A DNA stretch of 38,484 bases from Pseudomonadota bacterium (GCA_003577275.1 QEVO01000012.1:1-38484), one strand, 5' to 3'. Positions 13,805 through 22,842 are shown, numbered from the stretch's first letter. Translations and numbers: made by a program. The notes: generated by a model from the sequence alone, not told the origin.

Positions 13805-15436
13805 ATGACCGCCATCAAGCGCGCGCGCCGCGCCATCGAGCGCAGCCCGTGCGGGCGCTATTGGTTTGACCGCGCGGCCGCTGACGCGGCGGTGGATTTT
13901 TTCCCGCGGTATCTGCGGTTTACGGAAGGCGAGTGGGCGGGGCGACCTTTTGTCCTGGAGGAATGGCAGGCGCGCGACATCATCCGGCCGCTGTTTGGCT
14001 GGAAGCGGGCGGACGGCACGCGCCGCTATCGGCGCTGCATCGTGTGGATACCGCGGAAGAACGGCAAGACCGAATTGGCCGCCGGCGTGGCGCTGTTGGC
14101 GTTGATGGGCGACGGCGAGGCAGGCGGGCAGGTTTTTTCGATCGCCAAAGATCGCGATCAAGCCAGGATCGTGTTCAACAAGGCGGTGACCATGATCGGC
14201 TGGTCGCCTGAACTATCGACACACCTCACCTGCTTTACGACGGCGATTTATTGCCCCGCGCTGGTGGCGTCGTTCAAGCCGCTTTCGGGCACCTCCGCTG
14301 GTAAGCACGGCCTGTCAATGTCGGGACTGGTTGGCGACGAGATTCACGAGTGGAGCGACGGACGGCTTTACACGTTCGTCCATCAGTCCTCGGCGGCGCG
14401 GCGTCAGCCGTTGGAATTTCTGATTTCCACCGCCGGCGAGCGCGCCGGGTATGGCTGGGACGTTTGGGGCGATTGCCAAAAAATTCTGTCCGGTGATATC
14501 GACGATCCGGAAACCCTGGTGGTAATTTATGCCGCCGATCCGGATGACGATTGGACGCTGCCGGAAACGTGGGCCAAGGCCAATCCCAACCTGGGCGTAT
14601 CAGTCAAGCTTGAATATCTGACGTCGGAATGCCAAAAGGCGCGCGAACTGCCGCGGCTGGAAAACGACTTCAAGCGCTATCACCTGAATATTTGGACCGA
14701 ACAGGCGGTGCGCTGGCTGCCCATTGCCAAGTGGGACGCGTGTGAGGAGGCGAACAAGGACGTTTTTCCGGTTGGCGGCTGGCGCGAAATGGCGGCGCGG
14801 CTCCAGGGTCGCTTGTGTTTTGCCGGCATCGATTTGTCGTCGACTACGGACTTGACGGCTTACGTTCTGGTGTTTCCGCCGGAACAGGAAGGCGGCGCGT
14901 GGCATGTGTTGCCGCGTTTTTTTCTGCCAGCGGCGCGCATCGCGGAGCGGGTGCGGCGCGACCGGGTGCGCTATGACGAATGGGCGCGCGCAGGGGCTTT
15001 GATCGTAACGCCCGGCAACGTTGTCGATTACGGATACTTGAAGCACGAATTGTTCGCCGACGCCGAGCGGTACAGGTTGCGCAAGGTGGCGCTCGATCCC
15101 TGGAACGCCACGCAGTTGGCGGTGGAAATCAACGCCGAAGGATTGGAGGCGGTGCTGTTCAGGCAAGGCTATTTGTCGATGTCCGGCCCCTCCAAGGAGC
15201 TGGAGCGGTTGGTGTTATCGGGCAAGATTATTCATGGCGGCCATCCGGTGTTACGCTGGAACGTGGGCAATGTAGCGGTGGACAGCGATGCGGCCGGCAA
15301 CATCAAGCCTGCCAAAGACAAATCGACGGAACGCATCGATGGCGTGGTGGGGTTGATCGAGGGGCTGGGCGTGGCGCTGGCGGAGCCGCCGGCACCACGC
15401 ACGTATATTCAGGATAATGAAATGGTGGTGCTTTGA
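13805..15436 (+). CDS. terminase large subunit
   Basis: 543 aa, the ATP-driven packaging motor and nuclease. Walker A-like PRKNGKTE (residues about 85-92), Walker B GLVGDEIHEW (about 178-187), the coupling region LISTAGERAGYG, and a C-terminal RNase H-like nuclease beginning GIDLSSTTDL with later acidic residues (VALDPWNA, KDKSTERIDGVVGL). It matches the HK97/Terminase_1 type in length and order. It overlaps the portal start by one base (TGATG). Confidence 0.95.
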   Translation: MTAIKRARRAIERSPCGRYWFDRAAADAAVDFFPRYLRFTEGEWAGRPFVLEEWQARDIIRPLFGWKRADGTRRYRRCIVWIPRKNGKTELAAGVALLALMGDGEAGGQVFSIAKDRDQARIVFNKAVTMIGWSPELSTHLTCFTTAIYCPALVASFKPLSGTSAGKHGLSMSGLVGDEIHEWSDGRLYTFVHQSSAARRQPLEFLISTAGERAGYGWDVWGDCQKILSGDIDDPETLVVIYAADPDDDWTLPETWAKANPNLGVSVKLEYLTSECQKARELPRLENDFKRYHLNIWTEQAVRWLPIAKWDACEEANKDVFPVGGWREMAARLQGRLCFAGIDLSSTTDLTAYVLVFPPEQEGGAWHVLPRFFLPAARIAERVRRDRVRYDEWARAGALIVTPGNVVDYGYLKHELFADAERYRLRKVALDPWNATQLAVEINAEGLEAVLFRQGYLSMSGPSKELERLVLSGKIIHGGHPVLRWNVGNVAVDSDAAGNIKPAKDKSTERIDGVVGLIEGLGVALAEPPAPRTYIQDNEMVVL

Positions 15437-16662
15437 TGTGGCTGCCCCGGATGTTGCGCCGCAAGGCGGCCGCGGTTACCGAGCGGCGGATCACGGTGCG
15501 CGAATTGGCCTCGGCGTTGGCGGGCAGCGAAACGAAGTCCGGCATCTTCATCACCAGCCAGGAGGCGCTGCGGGTGTCGGCGTTCTTTGCCTGCGCGCGC
15601 GTGCTGGCCAACGGCATCGCGACGCCGCGTATTCGCATCATGCGCGAGCGGGATGATGGGCGCGGCTTTGAGCCGGTGCATAATCATCCCATCGCGCGGC
15701 TGTTGAAGCGCCCCAATCCGTGGCAGACGTCGTTCGAGTTCCGACAGATGATGGAGGCGCATCTGGTCATTTACGGCAATGCCTACGCCTTCATCAATCG
15801 CGTTGATGGTGAAGCGGTGGAGTTGCTGCCGTTGCTGACGCCGCAGGTCAGCGTTGAACAGCGCAGTGATTACACGCTCGTTTATCGCGTAACCAATCTG
15901 GCGGGGAAAAATTTCGTTTTGCCGGCAGAGAACCTTTTGCATCTGCGGGATATGACACTGGATGGATTTCGCGGCTCGGATACAGTCAAACTGGCGCGGG
16001 AAGTGTTGGCGTTGAGTATCGGCTTGGAGGAAAGCCAAGCCACCCTGCATGCCAACGGCGGGCGCCCGGCGGGCATTCTATCATCGGAGCTGCCGGGGGT
16101 GACGGCGCAGACCATCGAGGCCGTGCGCCAGGCATGGCAGACGGCGTTCAGCGGCGCGCGCCGCAATGGCGTGGCGGTGATGGACGCCGGCTTTAAATTC
16201 ACCGCGATGGCGATGACGGCGGTGGATGCGCAGCATTTGGAGACGCGGCGGTTTCAGATTGAGGAAGTGTGCCGGTACATGAACGTTTTTCCCCAAATGA
16301 TCATGCACACGGTCAACACCACCACCTTCGCCAGCGCCGAAGCGTTTTTTGTGGCGCACGATCATCACACCATGGCGCCGCGCCGCCGGCTGTGGGAGGA
16401 AAAGATTGACGCCGCTTTGCTGGATGGGCCCGGTGGCGCGCTGGAAGCGCGGTTTGAGTGGCAACCCATGCTGTACATGAGCGCGCGGGATCGCGCCATG
16501 CTGGCGCGCACGGAGATTGAACTCGGCGCGATCACCCGCAACGAGTATCGAGAGGCCACCGGACGTCCGCCATTACCGGGGTTGGATGAACCGTTGACGC
16601 CGCTCAATATGGATCGAGGAAAGCGCAATGATGACGAAAAAAACGAAGACCAATTTGCATAA
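15436..16662 (+). CDS. portal protein (HK97 family)
   Basis: 408 aa from ATG 15436 (a TTG one codon earlier is possible). The dodecameric DNA gate at the head vertex. Typical motifs: VSAFFACARVLANGIATPRIRIM, HNHPIARLLKRPNPWQTSFEFRQMM, YGNAYAFINR, LHLRDMTLDGFRGSD, GRPAGILS, and the C-terminal AFFVAHDHHTMAPRRRLWEEKID. The 3' end overlaps the protease gene by 35 nt in another frame, a common HK97-module arrangement. Confidence 0.94.
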   Translation: MWLPRMLRRKAAAVTERRITVRELASALAGSETKSGIFITSQEALRVSAFFACARVLANGIATPRIRIMRERDDGRGFEPVHNHPIARLLKRPNPWQTSFEFRQMMEAHLVIYGNAYAFINRVDGEAVELLPLLTPQVSVEQRSDYTLVYRVTNLAGKNFVLPAENLLHLRDMTLDGFRGSDTVKLAREVLALSIGLEESQATLHANGGRPAGILSSELPGVTAQTIEAVRQAWQTAFSGARRNGVAVMDAGFKFTAMAMTAVDAQHLETRRFQIEEVCRYMNVFPQMIMHTVNTTTFASAEAFFVAHDHHTMAPRRRLWEEKIDAALLDGPGGALEARFEWQPMLYMSARDRAMLARTEIELGAITRNEYREATGRPPLPGLDEPLTPLNMDRGKRNDDEKNEDQFA

Positions 16663-17302
16663 TCTGGCTGCGTGCCTGGACATCAAATCGGTTGACGATT
16701 CCGGTCACATTGAGGGGTATGCCTCGGTTTTCGGCGTGAAGGATTCTTATGGCGATATTGTCGCCGCCGGCGCGTTCGCTGCCAGTCTGGCGGCGCACGC
16801 GAAAGCCGGCACACTGCCCGCGATGCTTTGGCAACACGATCCGGCCAATCCGGCTGGGGTGTGGGAGGAGATGTGCGAAGATGCGCGCGGCCTTCGCGTG
16901 AATGGGCGGCTGCTCATGGATATCGAGGTGGGGCGTCGGGCGCACGCCTTGATAAAGGCCCGCGCCATCAGGGGACTGTCAATCGGCTATATATCGAAGC
17001 GCTGGGAGTGGGACGAGGAAAACGACATCCGCACTTTGCTGGAGGTTGATTTGTGGGAGGTTAGCATTGTGACCTTTCCGGCCAATCGCGAGGCGGAAGT
17101 TGACAACGTTAAGAGCGCCATTGGCGACATTACATCTGAGCGGGACGCGGAAATAATCCTGCGCGAGGCAGGATTTTCCCGAACCGATGCCCGCGCCCTT
17201 GTGGCGCGGGTAAAAGCAGTGACGGCGCAGCGTGAGGCTGCGCGCGCGCTGGCCGACGTGAAACATGGCGCGGAGCGCCTATTGAAATTGCTGAAACATT
17301 AG
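16628..17302 (+). CDS. prohead protease (HK97 family, U35/S78)
   Basis: 224 aa; GAGGAAAG precedes the ATG, which lies inside the portal gene. It matures the capsid by cutting scaffold and capsid N-termini. The family order is visible: GHIEGYASVFGVKDSYGDIVAAGAF, PAMLWQHDP (catalytic His), GLSIGYI (catalytic Ser), and LLEVDLWEVSIVTFPANREAEV. The C-terminal 70 residues are helical and charged. The capsid gene follows after 7 nt. Confidence 0.94.
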   Translation: MMTKKTKTNLHNLAACLDIKSVDDSGHIEGYASVFGVKDSYGDIVAAGAFAASLAAHAKAGTLPAMLWQHDPANPAGVWEEMCEDARGLRVNGRLLMDIEVGRRAHALIKARAIRGLSIGYISKRWEWDEENDIRTLLEVDLWEVSIVTFPANREAEVDNVKSAIGDITSERDAEIILREAGFSRTDARALVARVKAVTAQREAARALADVKHGAERLLKLLKH

Positions 17303-17309
17303 GAGATTG

Positions 17310-18626
17310 ATGATGATTAAAACTCAGATCAGCCGTGATCATACCGCGCTGATGACGAAACGCGCCCTGTTTGGCGCGTGTGAGCGGAAGGATGGCGAAC
17401 CTTCCTTGTCGGCGGTCAAGGAGACGATCGACTCCGTGGCGCGCACGTTTGAGGAATTTAAAAAGAAAAACGATCAGGAGCTGGAGGAGATCAAGAAAAA
17501 AGGCGCGGCCGATGTGGTAACGGTCGAAGAAGTAAAGCGGATCAATACGCAGATCACCGAATTATCGCAAAAGTATCGCGACCTGCAAACCAAGATGCAA
17601 CGCCCTGCGGCGGGCGGCGGCAATGGGGAGATAAATGAAGCCAAGGCCGCGCACCGCCAGGCGTTCGACACTTATTTCCGCAAAGGTCGCGGCGATAGCG
17701 ATCTGCGGGAGTTGGAGGCAAAGGCGTTTACCGGTCAATCCAATCCGGACGGCGGTTTTCTGGTGCCAACAGAAATGAGCAGTGAAATAGATCGCGTCCT
17801 GGGGACGGTGAGCGTGATGCGCTCTTTGGCCACGGTGATCGCCATCGGCACTGGCGCTTACAAGAAGCTGGTGAACGTGGGCGGCGCCGCGAGCGGATGG
17901 GTTGGCGAAACGGAGGCGCGCCCGGCGACCGCCACGCCGACGCTGGAAGAGCTGGTGTTTAACACCATGGAGCTTTACGCCAATCCTGCGGCGACGCAAA
18001 CGGTGCTCGATGACGCCACCCTTGATCTGGCGACGTGGCTCGCCAATGAGGTTAATGTCGAGTTTGCCGAACAGGAAGGGGCGGCGTTCATCACCGGCAG
18101 CGGGGTTAATCGCCCGCGCGGATTGTTGAGCTATACCAAGGTGGCGAACGCTTCCTACGCTTGGGGTAAGGTCGGATATGTCGCCACCGGCGCGTCCGGC
18201 GCTTTTGTGGCGGCTGCCAATGGCCCCGGCGATTGTCTCATTGAGCTGATACACGCGCTGAAATCAGGATATCGCAACGGCGCCACTTTCTTAATGAGCG
18301 ATCTGACGTGCGCCGCCGTGCGCAAGTTAAAGGATACGGAAGGCAATTATTTGTGGCGGCCAGGGTTGACAGAGGACAAGGTTGATACTCTCCTGGGCAA
18401 GCCGGTGGCTTACGACGACAACATGCCGGCGATGGCGTCTGATAGTTTCTCCATCGCGTTCGGCAACTTCAAACGCGCCTATCTGATCATCGATCGCGCT
18501 GGCGTGCAGGTGCTGCGCGATCCCTACAGCAACAAGCCTTACGTTCACTTCTACACCACGAAGCGCGTGGGCGGCGGCATTCAGAATTACGAAGCCGTTA
18601 AGTTGTTGAAATTCGCCACGTCGTAG
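17310..18626 (+). CDS. major capsid protein with delta scaffold domain (HK97)
   Basis: 438 aa, with AGGAG at 17301-17305; starts at ATG 17310 or 17313. Residues about 25-100 form a charged coiled coil (VARTFEEFKKKNDQELEEIKKKG and later ITELSQKYRDLQTKMQ), the delta domain removed by the protease. The mature fold starts near AFTGQSNPDGGFLVPTEM, the HK97 gp5-type N-arm, and runs through SGWVGETEARPATATPTLEEL, ELYANPAATQTVLDDA and FEAQEG-like EFAEQEGAAFITGSGVNRPRGLL to VHFYTTKRVGGGIQN. Confidence 0.95.
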   Translation: MMIKTQISRDHTALMTKRALFGACERKDGEPSLSAVKETIDSVARTFEEFKKKNDQELEEIKKKGAADVVTVEEVKRINTQITELSQKYRDLQTKMQRPAAGGGNGEINEAKAAHRQAFDTYFRKGRGDSDLRELEAKAFTGQSNPDGGFLVPTEMSSEIDRVLGTVSVMRSLATVIAIGTGAYKKLVNVGGAASGWVGETEARPATATPTLEELVFNTMELYANPAATQTVLDDATLDLATWLANEVNVEFAEQEGAAFITGSGVNRPRGLLSYTKVANASYAWGKVGYVATGASGAFVAAANGPGDCLIELIHALKSGYRNGATFLMSDLTCAAVRKLKDTEGNYLWRPGLTEDKVDTLLGKPVAYDDNMPAMASDSFSIAFGNFKRAYLIIDRAGVQVLRDPYSNKPYVHFYTTKRVGGGIQNYEAVKLLKFATS

Positions 18627-18627
18627 G

Positions 18628-18690
18628 TGGCGAGTCTTTAGTCATGGCGGCGCCGCCGCCGTGGCTAAGGGATTTGAATGAATTCTGGCA
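18628..18690. other. intergenic hairpin after the capsid gene
   Basis: CATGGCGGCG and CGCCGCCGTGG form a GC-rich inverted repeat 15 nt after the capsid stop, without a T-run. It may stabilise or attenuate the abundant capsid mRNA. Confidence 0.35.
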
Positions 18691-18705
18691 TTAGGAGATT
18701 TTTCC

Positions 18706-19170
18706 ATGAAAGACCTGCATTCCACCCTTAAGCTGGTTAATACGTTATTGCCGATCGTCGGCAATAACGACACCGAAGGCACGCCTGTGGCGTCCGCAGA
18801 TCGTCAGGGATTCAACAGCGTTGAACACGTTGTTATCTTTGGAACCAGCGGCGATACCCTGTCGGGGTCGCTTAAAGTCGACCTGAAGCTGCAACATTCG
18901 GACGATGACAGCAATTGGTCGCCGGTGACCAGCGCCGATGACGTGTTGATCGGATCGGATTCTGGCGTTTCGGCGCCGGACGCCAACGGCATTTTTCGCA
19001 CCGTCGATGCTGCCGGCGAGGACGCCAAATCCTACCGCATCGGCTATCGCGGACCAAAGCGGTATTCCCGCGTGCTGGCTGATTTCACCGGCACTCATAC
19101 CAACGGCGTGCCGATCGTAATGTTGGCCTTGTTGGGGCACCCGGAGCGTTCGCCGACGCAGGATAAGTAG
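18706..19170 (+). CDS. putative head structural/decoration protein
   Basis: 154 aa with AGGAG before the ATG. Beta-rich: SVEHVVIFGTSGDTLSGSLKVDLKLQHSDDDSNWSPV, IFRTVDAAGEDAKSYRIGYRGPKRYSRVLADFTGTH. This pattern (LQHSDD-x-SNWS...YRIGYRGxKRYxR) is common in proteins encoded right after the capsid gene in siphophages and probably folds as a beta-sandwich on the capsid. The exact role is inferred from position. Confidence 0.65.
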   Translation: MKDLHSTLKLVNTLLPIVGNNDTEGTPVASADRQGFNSVEHVVIFGTSGDTLSGSLKVDLKLQHSDDDSNWSPVTSADDVLIGSDSGVSAPDANGIFRTVDAAGEDAKSYRIGYRGPKRYSRVLADFTGTHTNGVPIVMLALLGHPERSPTQDK

Positions 19171-19212
19171 AGCCGGCGCCGCCGGCAGCGTAGCTAGACA
19201 ATGGAGTCGGGC

Positions 19213-19491
19213 ATGAAAAAAATAATTGTTGTAAAAACCTTCAGGTGGTCGGATGAGAACAATCTCATCCGTATTTTCGAGGCCGACCCGGAGATGCAGA
19301 GTATGCCGGATCGAGCGGCGGAAATCGCCCTTGAGGAAGGGTGGGGCGTGCCAGCAGAAGCTGCCGCCGCACCACGCCAGTCACGCCGCCATCGCGTGAA
19401 AGCGCTGGTTGGCGCGCCGGAAAACAAGAGTGAATTGCCACAAATCGACGTCCCCGCCGCCGGCTCCCTACCCATAGAAATCGATGGGTAG
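19213..19491 (+). CDS. hypothetical protein in head module (92 aa)
   Basis: Start at ATG 19213 (MKKIIVVKTFRWSDENN) because GGAG lies 7 nt upstream; an ATG at 19201 is in frame. The N-terminal half resembles a small phage protein that begins KTFRWSDxNN...FEADPEMQSMPDRAAEIALEEGW. The C-terminal half is Ala/Pro-rich linker sequence. A terminator follows within 6 nt, so it closes the capsid transcription unit. Function unknown. Confidence 0.65.
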   Translation: MKKIIVVKTFRWSDENNLIRIFEADPEMQSMPDRAAEIALEEGWGVPAEAAAAPRQSRRHRVKALVGAPENKSELPQIDVPAAGSLPIEIDG

Positions 19492-19496
19492 GAACT

Positions 19497-19534
19497 GACG
19501 GGCGGGTGTTCCAGGCAGCCGCCCGTCGTTTTTT
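19497..19534 (+). terminator. rho-independent terminator in the structural gene cluster
   Basis: Perfect 9-bp stem GACGGGCGG / CCGCCCGTC (19497-19505, 19519-19527), then G and TTTTTT (19529-19534). It should separate the abundant capsid unit from the downstream connector and tail genes. Confidence 0.85.
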
Positions 19535-19558
19535 CTTCCATCCATTGGGGAATTTTTC

Positions 19559-20029
19559 ATGCTGCCGCTTGATATTTTAAGGGCCGAACTGAGCACCGAT
19601 CCGCTGGCGCGCGGCTATGCCGCGATGAGCAGCGCCGAGGCGGCGGCGTCGTTGCGCGCTGTTGACACCGAAGCCTGGGAGCCGGTGCCGGTGGAGCAGG
19701 TCAAGGCCTGGGCGGTGCGGCAGATGACGCCCGGCGGGCAGTTTTTGTTAAAGGCGCTGAAGCTGGCGGCGGCCGACGATCAGCATCCGGCGAGCGGCTT
19801 GGCCGACACCCTCCTGGAGGCGGTCGGCGTCAACATGCCGGCCTGGCGCATGGATGACGCGCAGAACGTGTCGTTGATGGCGGCGGCGGTGACCGCAGGG
19901 TTCTTGACGCTAGAACAGATCGATGCGCTGCGGGCGCTGGGCCGCCGCACGATGAGCCGCGCCGCCGCGCTGGGCTTGGACGAGAGCTTTGTCGTCGCGG
20001 CGGTAATCACGAGGGCGCGCAATGGCTGA
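19559..20029 (+). CDS. conserved phage structural-module protein
   Basis: 156 aa. Starts MLPLDILRAELSTDPLARGYAAMSSAEAAASLRAVD, an opening shared by many phage proteins found between capsid and connector genes (ILRAELxxDPLxRGYAxMS). Helical throughout (QMTPGGQFLLKALKLAAA, QIDALRALGRRTMSRAAALGL). No catalytic motif is visible. It overlaps the next gene by 8 nt. Confidence 0.65.
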   Translation: MLPLDILRAELSTDPLARGYAAMSSAEAAASLRAVDTEAWEPVPVEQVKAWAVRQMTPGGQFLLKALKLAAADDQHPASGLADTLLEAVGVNMPAWRMDDAQNVSLMAAAVTAGFLTLEQIDALRALGRRTMSRAAALGLDESFVVAAVITRARNG

Positions 20030-20507
20030 GAGCAAGATAAAGTACGCCACGGCGGCGGCGCTGACCTGGACGCCGGAAAGCCTCGCCAACGGCTCCTACG
20101 ACGCCAGCGCGGCGGTGGACAACACCAGCAATCTTTATGCCGACGTGCTGGTCGGCGGCAAGATCACCACCGGCGCCAGCCCGTCGAGCGGCGGCGTCCT
20201 CACCATTTATGCCTATGGCTCGTGGGACGGGACGAATTACACCGCTGGCGTCTCCGGTTCGGACGGCGGTACGCCGAACGCCGGCGAGGAGTCGCTGATC
20301 CAGCTCTACCGGGTGGCGACCATCGTGGTCGACGCCACCTCGAACCACACCTACGAATGGGGGCCGGTGTCGCTGGCGCAGGTGTTCGGCGGCGTCATGC
20401 CGCCGAAGTGGGGGTTGGTGGTCTACAACGGCTCCGGCGTGGCGCTGAACGCCACCGGCGGCAATCACGAGACCAAGTACACCGGCGTCACCTACACGAC
20501 GGCCTGA
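20022..20507 (+). CDS. putative virion structural protein (161 aa)
   Basis: Beta-rich and Gly/Thr/Asn-rich: ALTWTPESLANGSYDASAAVDNTSNLYADVLVGGKIT, LTIYAYGSWDGTNYTAG, YEWGPVSLAQVFGGVMPPKWGLVVYNGSGVAL. Such proteins lie next to LamG-type surface proteins in siphophages and are probably surface-exposed on the virion. Starts 8 nt before the previous stop. Confidence 0.6.
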   Translation: MAESKIKYATAAALTWTPESLANGSYDASAAVDNTSNLYADVLVGGKITTGASPSSGGVLTIYAYGSWDGTNYTAGVSGSDGGTPNAGEESLIQLYRVATIVVDATSNHTYEWGPVSLAQVFGGVMPPKWGLVVYNGSGVALNATGGNHETKYTGVTYTTA

Positions 20508-20510
20508 CCG

Positions 20511-22046
20511 ATGATCGTCCTCAAGACCAAGCGCCGGTCTTGGAAGCCCAACGGGCCGCAGCAGATTGATTGGACGCACCCGCTGACGCGGGGGCTGGCG
20601 CAGTGCTATCTGCTCGACCACGCCGGCCCGCCGACGTGTTTGGTGCGGCCCGATCTTTATAGCCTGGCCTTCGTCGACGCGCCGGCCTGGGGGCCGCGCG
20701 CCGGCGGTCAGGGATTTTTCTTCGACGGCTCGAATGATGCGGCGAAGCTGACCATCGCCAGCGGCACGGCCATAGAAGGCCAGCGCTTCGTGTCGATGGG
20801 TGTGGTGGCGTCCTGGGGCACCGACGCCGGCACCGATCGGCGCATGATCGGCTTTCGCGACGAGTCCGGCACCAACCCGACCTGGGGGATCGGCACCGAC
20901 GACACGGCGGTGCAACGGGTGCGCGGCTGGTTTCGCACCAGCGCGACGGGCTTTGTTGAACTGCAGAGCACCGCCAATGCGTTCGGCGACAATCTGCCGC
21001 ACGCGGCGATTGTCACCACCGACGCGGAGTATTCCGCCGCGCCGGCCAACGCCAACAAGTTGTATGTGGACGGCAAGCTAGAGGCCGAAGCCAGTTCCAA
21101 CGCGAACTGGCAGGCGGCGAACATGACGTTCGACAATTTCTCGCTGGGCGCGCTTTACCGCGCCGGCGCGGCGTCCTCGCTGTTCAAGGGGACCATCTAT
21201 CTGGCGGCGGTGTGGACCGGACGGACGTTCTCCACCGATGAGTTGGAGGCGTGGTCGCGGGAGCCCTATCAGATCTTCCGCCCCCTGGCGCGGCGGATTT
21301 GGTATCTGCCAGCGGGTGGTGGAACGGTCACGCTGGGACTTGCCAGCGATGCTTCCGCAGCGCTCCCCCTGGCGCGGGTGAAGGCGCGGGTGGTTGGTCA
21401 GTCCTCCGATGGCGGCAGCGCCATGACGTTGACAAGCGTCAAGGCGCGCGGCTTGGGGCTGGCAGCGGACGGCAACGCCGCCCTTGCGGTGTCGCGCTTG
21501 AAGGCGCGGAGCGTTGCAATTGCCGCCGACGCGGGCAGCGTCTTTACGCTTGATCGCTTGAAGGCGCGCGGGCTGGGGTTGGTCGAGGATTACAGCGCGG
21601 CGTTCTCGCTTGGCTTCGGTGTGGTTATTTCGCTGGGGCTGGCGAGTGATGCGGGCGGCGCATTCTCGCTTGGGCGATTAAAGGCGCGCCCCTTGGGGCT
21701 GGCGGATGATGCGGGCGGCGTATTCTCGCTTGGGCGATTAAAGACACGGTCGCTGGGGGCGGTGAACGATTCTGGCGCGGTGTTTTCGCTGTCGCTCCAC
21801 CGTCGGGCTGACTTGGGCCTCGCGCTTGACCATGGAGCCTCGCTGGCGCTGGGGCGGCTGAAGGCGCGGGCGATTGGGCTGGCGAGCGACTCCTCCATGG
21901 CGTTTTCGCTGACGCTGGTATGGCCCACGTCACCGCCCGCCTCTCGCACGCACGCCATCATTGCCCGCGCCAATCGGGTAACGATCGGGCCGCGCGATGG
22001 GAGCAAGTCCATCAGCCCGCGCCCGCGTACGGTTCGGGCGCATTGA
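20511..22046 (+). CDS. LamG-like surface protein with C-terminal tandem repeats
   Basis: 511 aa. Residues about 10-260 form a concanavalin/LamG-type beta-sandwich (FFFDGSNDAAKLTIASGTAIEGQRFVSM, KLYVDGKLEAEASSN, FKGTIYLAAVWTGRTFSTDELEAW). Such domains bind glycans or polysaccharide. Residues 275-474 are ten tandem 20-residue repeats with consensus LGLASDAGGAFSLGRLKARP. It probably decorates the capsid or neck and helps adsorption. It lies between two other beta-rich virion genes. Confidence 0.75.
   Translation: MIVLKTKRRSWKPNGPQQIDWTHPLTRGLAQCYLLDHAGPPTCLVRPDLYSLAFVDAPAWGPRAGGQGFFFDGSNDAAKLTIASGTAIEGQRFVSMGVVASWGTDAGTDRRMIGFRDESGTNPTWGIGTDDTAVQRVRGWFRTSATGFVELQSTANAFGDNLPHAAIVTTDAEYSAAPANANKLYVDGKLEAEASSNANWQAANMTFDNFSLGALYRAGAASSLFKGTIYLAAVWTGRTFSTDELEAWSREPYQIFRPLARRIWYLPAGGGTVTLGLASDASAALPLARVKARVVGQSSDGGSAMTLTSVKARGLGLAADGNAALAVSRLKARSVAIAADAGSVFTLDRLKARGLGLVEDYSAAFSLGFGVVISLGLASDAGGAFSLGRLKARPLGLADDAGGVFSLGRLKTRSLGAVNDSGAVFSLSLHRRADLGLALDHGASLALGRLKARAIGLASDSSMAFSLTLVWPTSPPASRTHAIIARANRVTIGPRDGSKSISPRPRTVRAH
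21333..21932 (+). repeat. ten tandem 60-bp repeats in the LamG-like gene
   Basis: Ten consecutive units of exactly 60 bp, each encoding about LGLASDAGGAFSLGRLKARx. Units 6 and 7 are almost identical in DNA, others have diverged, and units 5, 8 and 10 have lost the RLKAR half. The exact period points to duplication by recombination or slippage. Confidence 0.8.
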
Positions 22047-22068
22047 ATTTTAACATCGGAGAAGCGAC

Positions 22069-22548
22069 ATGGCAGACGGCGTTTTTAATATCGCCAAGGG
22101 GCGCATCGTTGAATTCTACAATCGGGTCAAATCCAATGATCCGGCCAATTCGGCGTTCGTGGTGGTGCTTTTGAAGACGGCGGAAGCGGACACCACGCTG
22201 GAGGACTATGATGACTTGGCTGCGCTGCTGGCGGCGGCGGGTAGCGATGAGGCGGATTTCACCAACTATGCGCGCAAGACATTGACGGACGCTGATCTGG
22301 CGGCGCTGCCGGCGCCGGACGACGCCAACAACCGCCGTGATCTTGATCTTCCGGATCAGACATGGGTCAATGCCGGCGGGGCCACAAACAACTCGCTCGT
22401 TAAGATGATCGTCTGTTACGACCCGGACACCACCGGCGGCACGGATGCAGATTTGATCCCCTGCACTCACTACGACTGCGTTTTCACCACCGACGGCAGC
22501 TCCATTACGCCACAGTTTAACGCCGCCGGCTTTTACCGCGCGAGCTGA
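22069..22548 (+). CDS. putative virion structural protein (159 aa)
   Basis: GGAGAAG precedes the ATG. Starts MADGVFNIAKGRIVEFYNRVKSNDPANSAFVVVLLKTAEAD; later YARKTLTDADLAALPAPDD and KMIVCYDPDTTGGTDADLIPCTHYDCVFTTDGSS. This family is common in alphaproteobacterial and actinophage siphophages beside fibre-adaptor genes. No enzymatic motif is seen. It is probably a virion surface or neck component. Confidence 0.65.
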   Translation: MADGVFNIAKGRIVEFYNRVKSNDPANSAFVVVLLKTAEADTTLEDYDDLAALLAAAGSDEADFTNYARKTLTDADLAALPAPDDANNRRDLDLPDQTWVNAGGATNNSLVKMIVCYDPDTTGGTDADLIPCTHYDCVFTTDGSSITPQFNAAGFYRAS

Positions 22549-22551
22549 ACC

Positions 22552-22842
22552 ATGAGCGTGCTGCTGGCCGATCCTGACAGCGAACTTGACTACGCTGTCG
22601 ACTGGAAAAATGATGGCTACCTGCAAGCCGGGGAAACCATCGCCACCAGCGTGTGGTCGATCACGCCGGCGGATGGCGTCAGTCTGCTGCCGAGCGCCAA
22701 TGGTGCGCTCAATGATGGGGAGGCGTCGGTCACGGTGGCGGGCATCACGGCCGGCAAGCATTACCTTCTTACCAACAGCGTCGTCACCAGCGCCGGGCGC
22801 AAGGACGACCGCTCCATCACCTTGCTGGGGCAGCATTTATGA
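22552..22842 (+). CDS. phage fibre-tail adaptor-like protein
   Basis: 96 aa. LADPDSELDYAVDWKNDGYLQAGETIATSVWSITPADGV...VAGITAGKHYLLTNSVVTSAGRKDDRSITL is the Ig-like fold annotated in many phages as fibre-tail adaptor (YAVDW, G-E-T-I, S-x-W). It follows the previous gene by 3 nt and overlaps the next by ATGA, so expression is coupled with the head-tail connector. Confidence 0.7.
   Translation: MSVLLADPDSELDYAVDWKNDGYLQAGETIATSVWSITPADGVSLLPSANGALNDGEASVTVAGITAGKHYLLTNSVVTSAGRKDDRSITLLGQHL

Noticed and set aside
20007..21002. 331-codon minus-strand frame opposite the LamG-like region
   Set aside because: Shadow composition (RRRGV, HRRAGVV repeats), spans two real genes on the other strand, no ribosome site.
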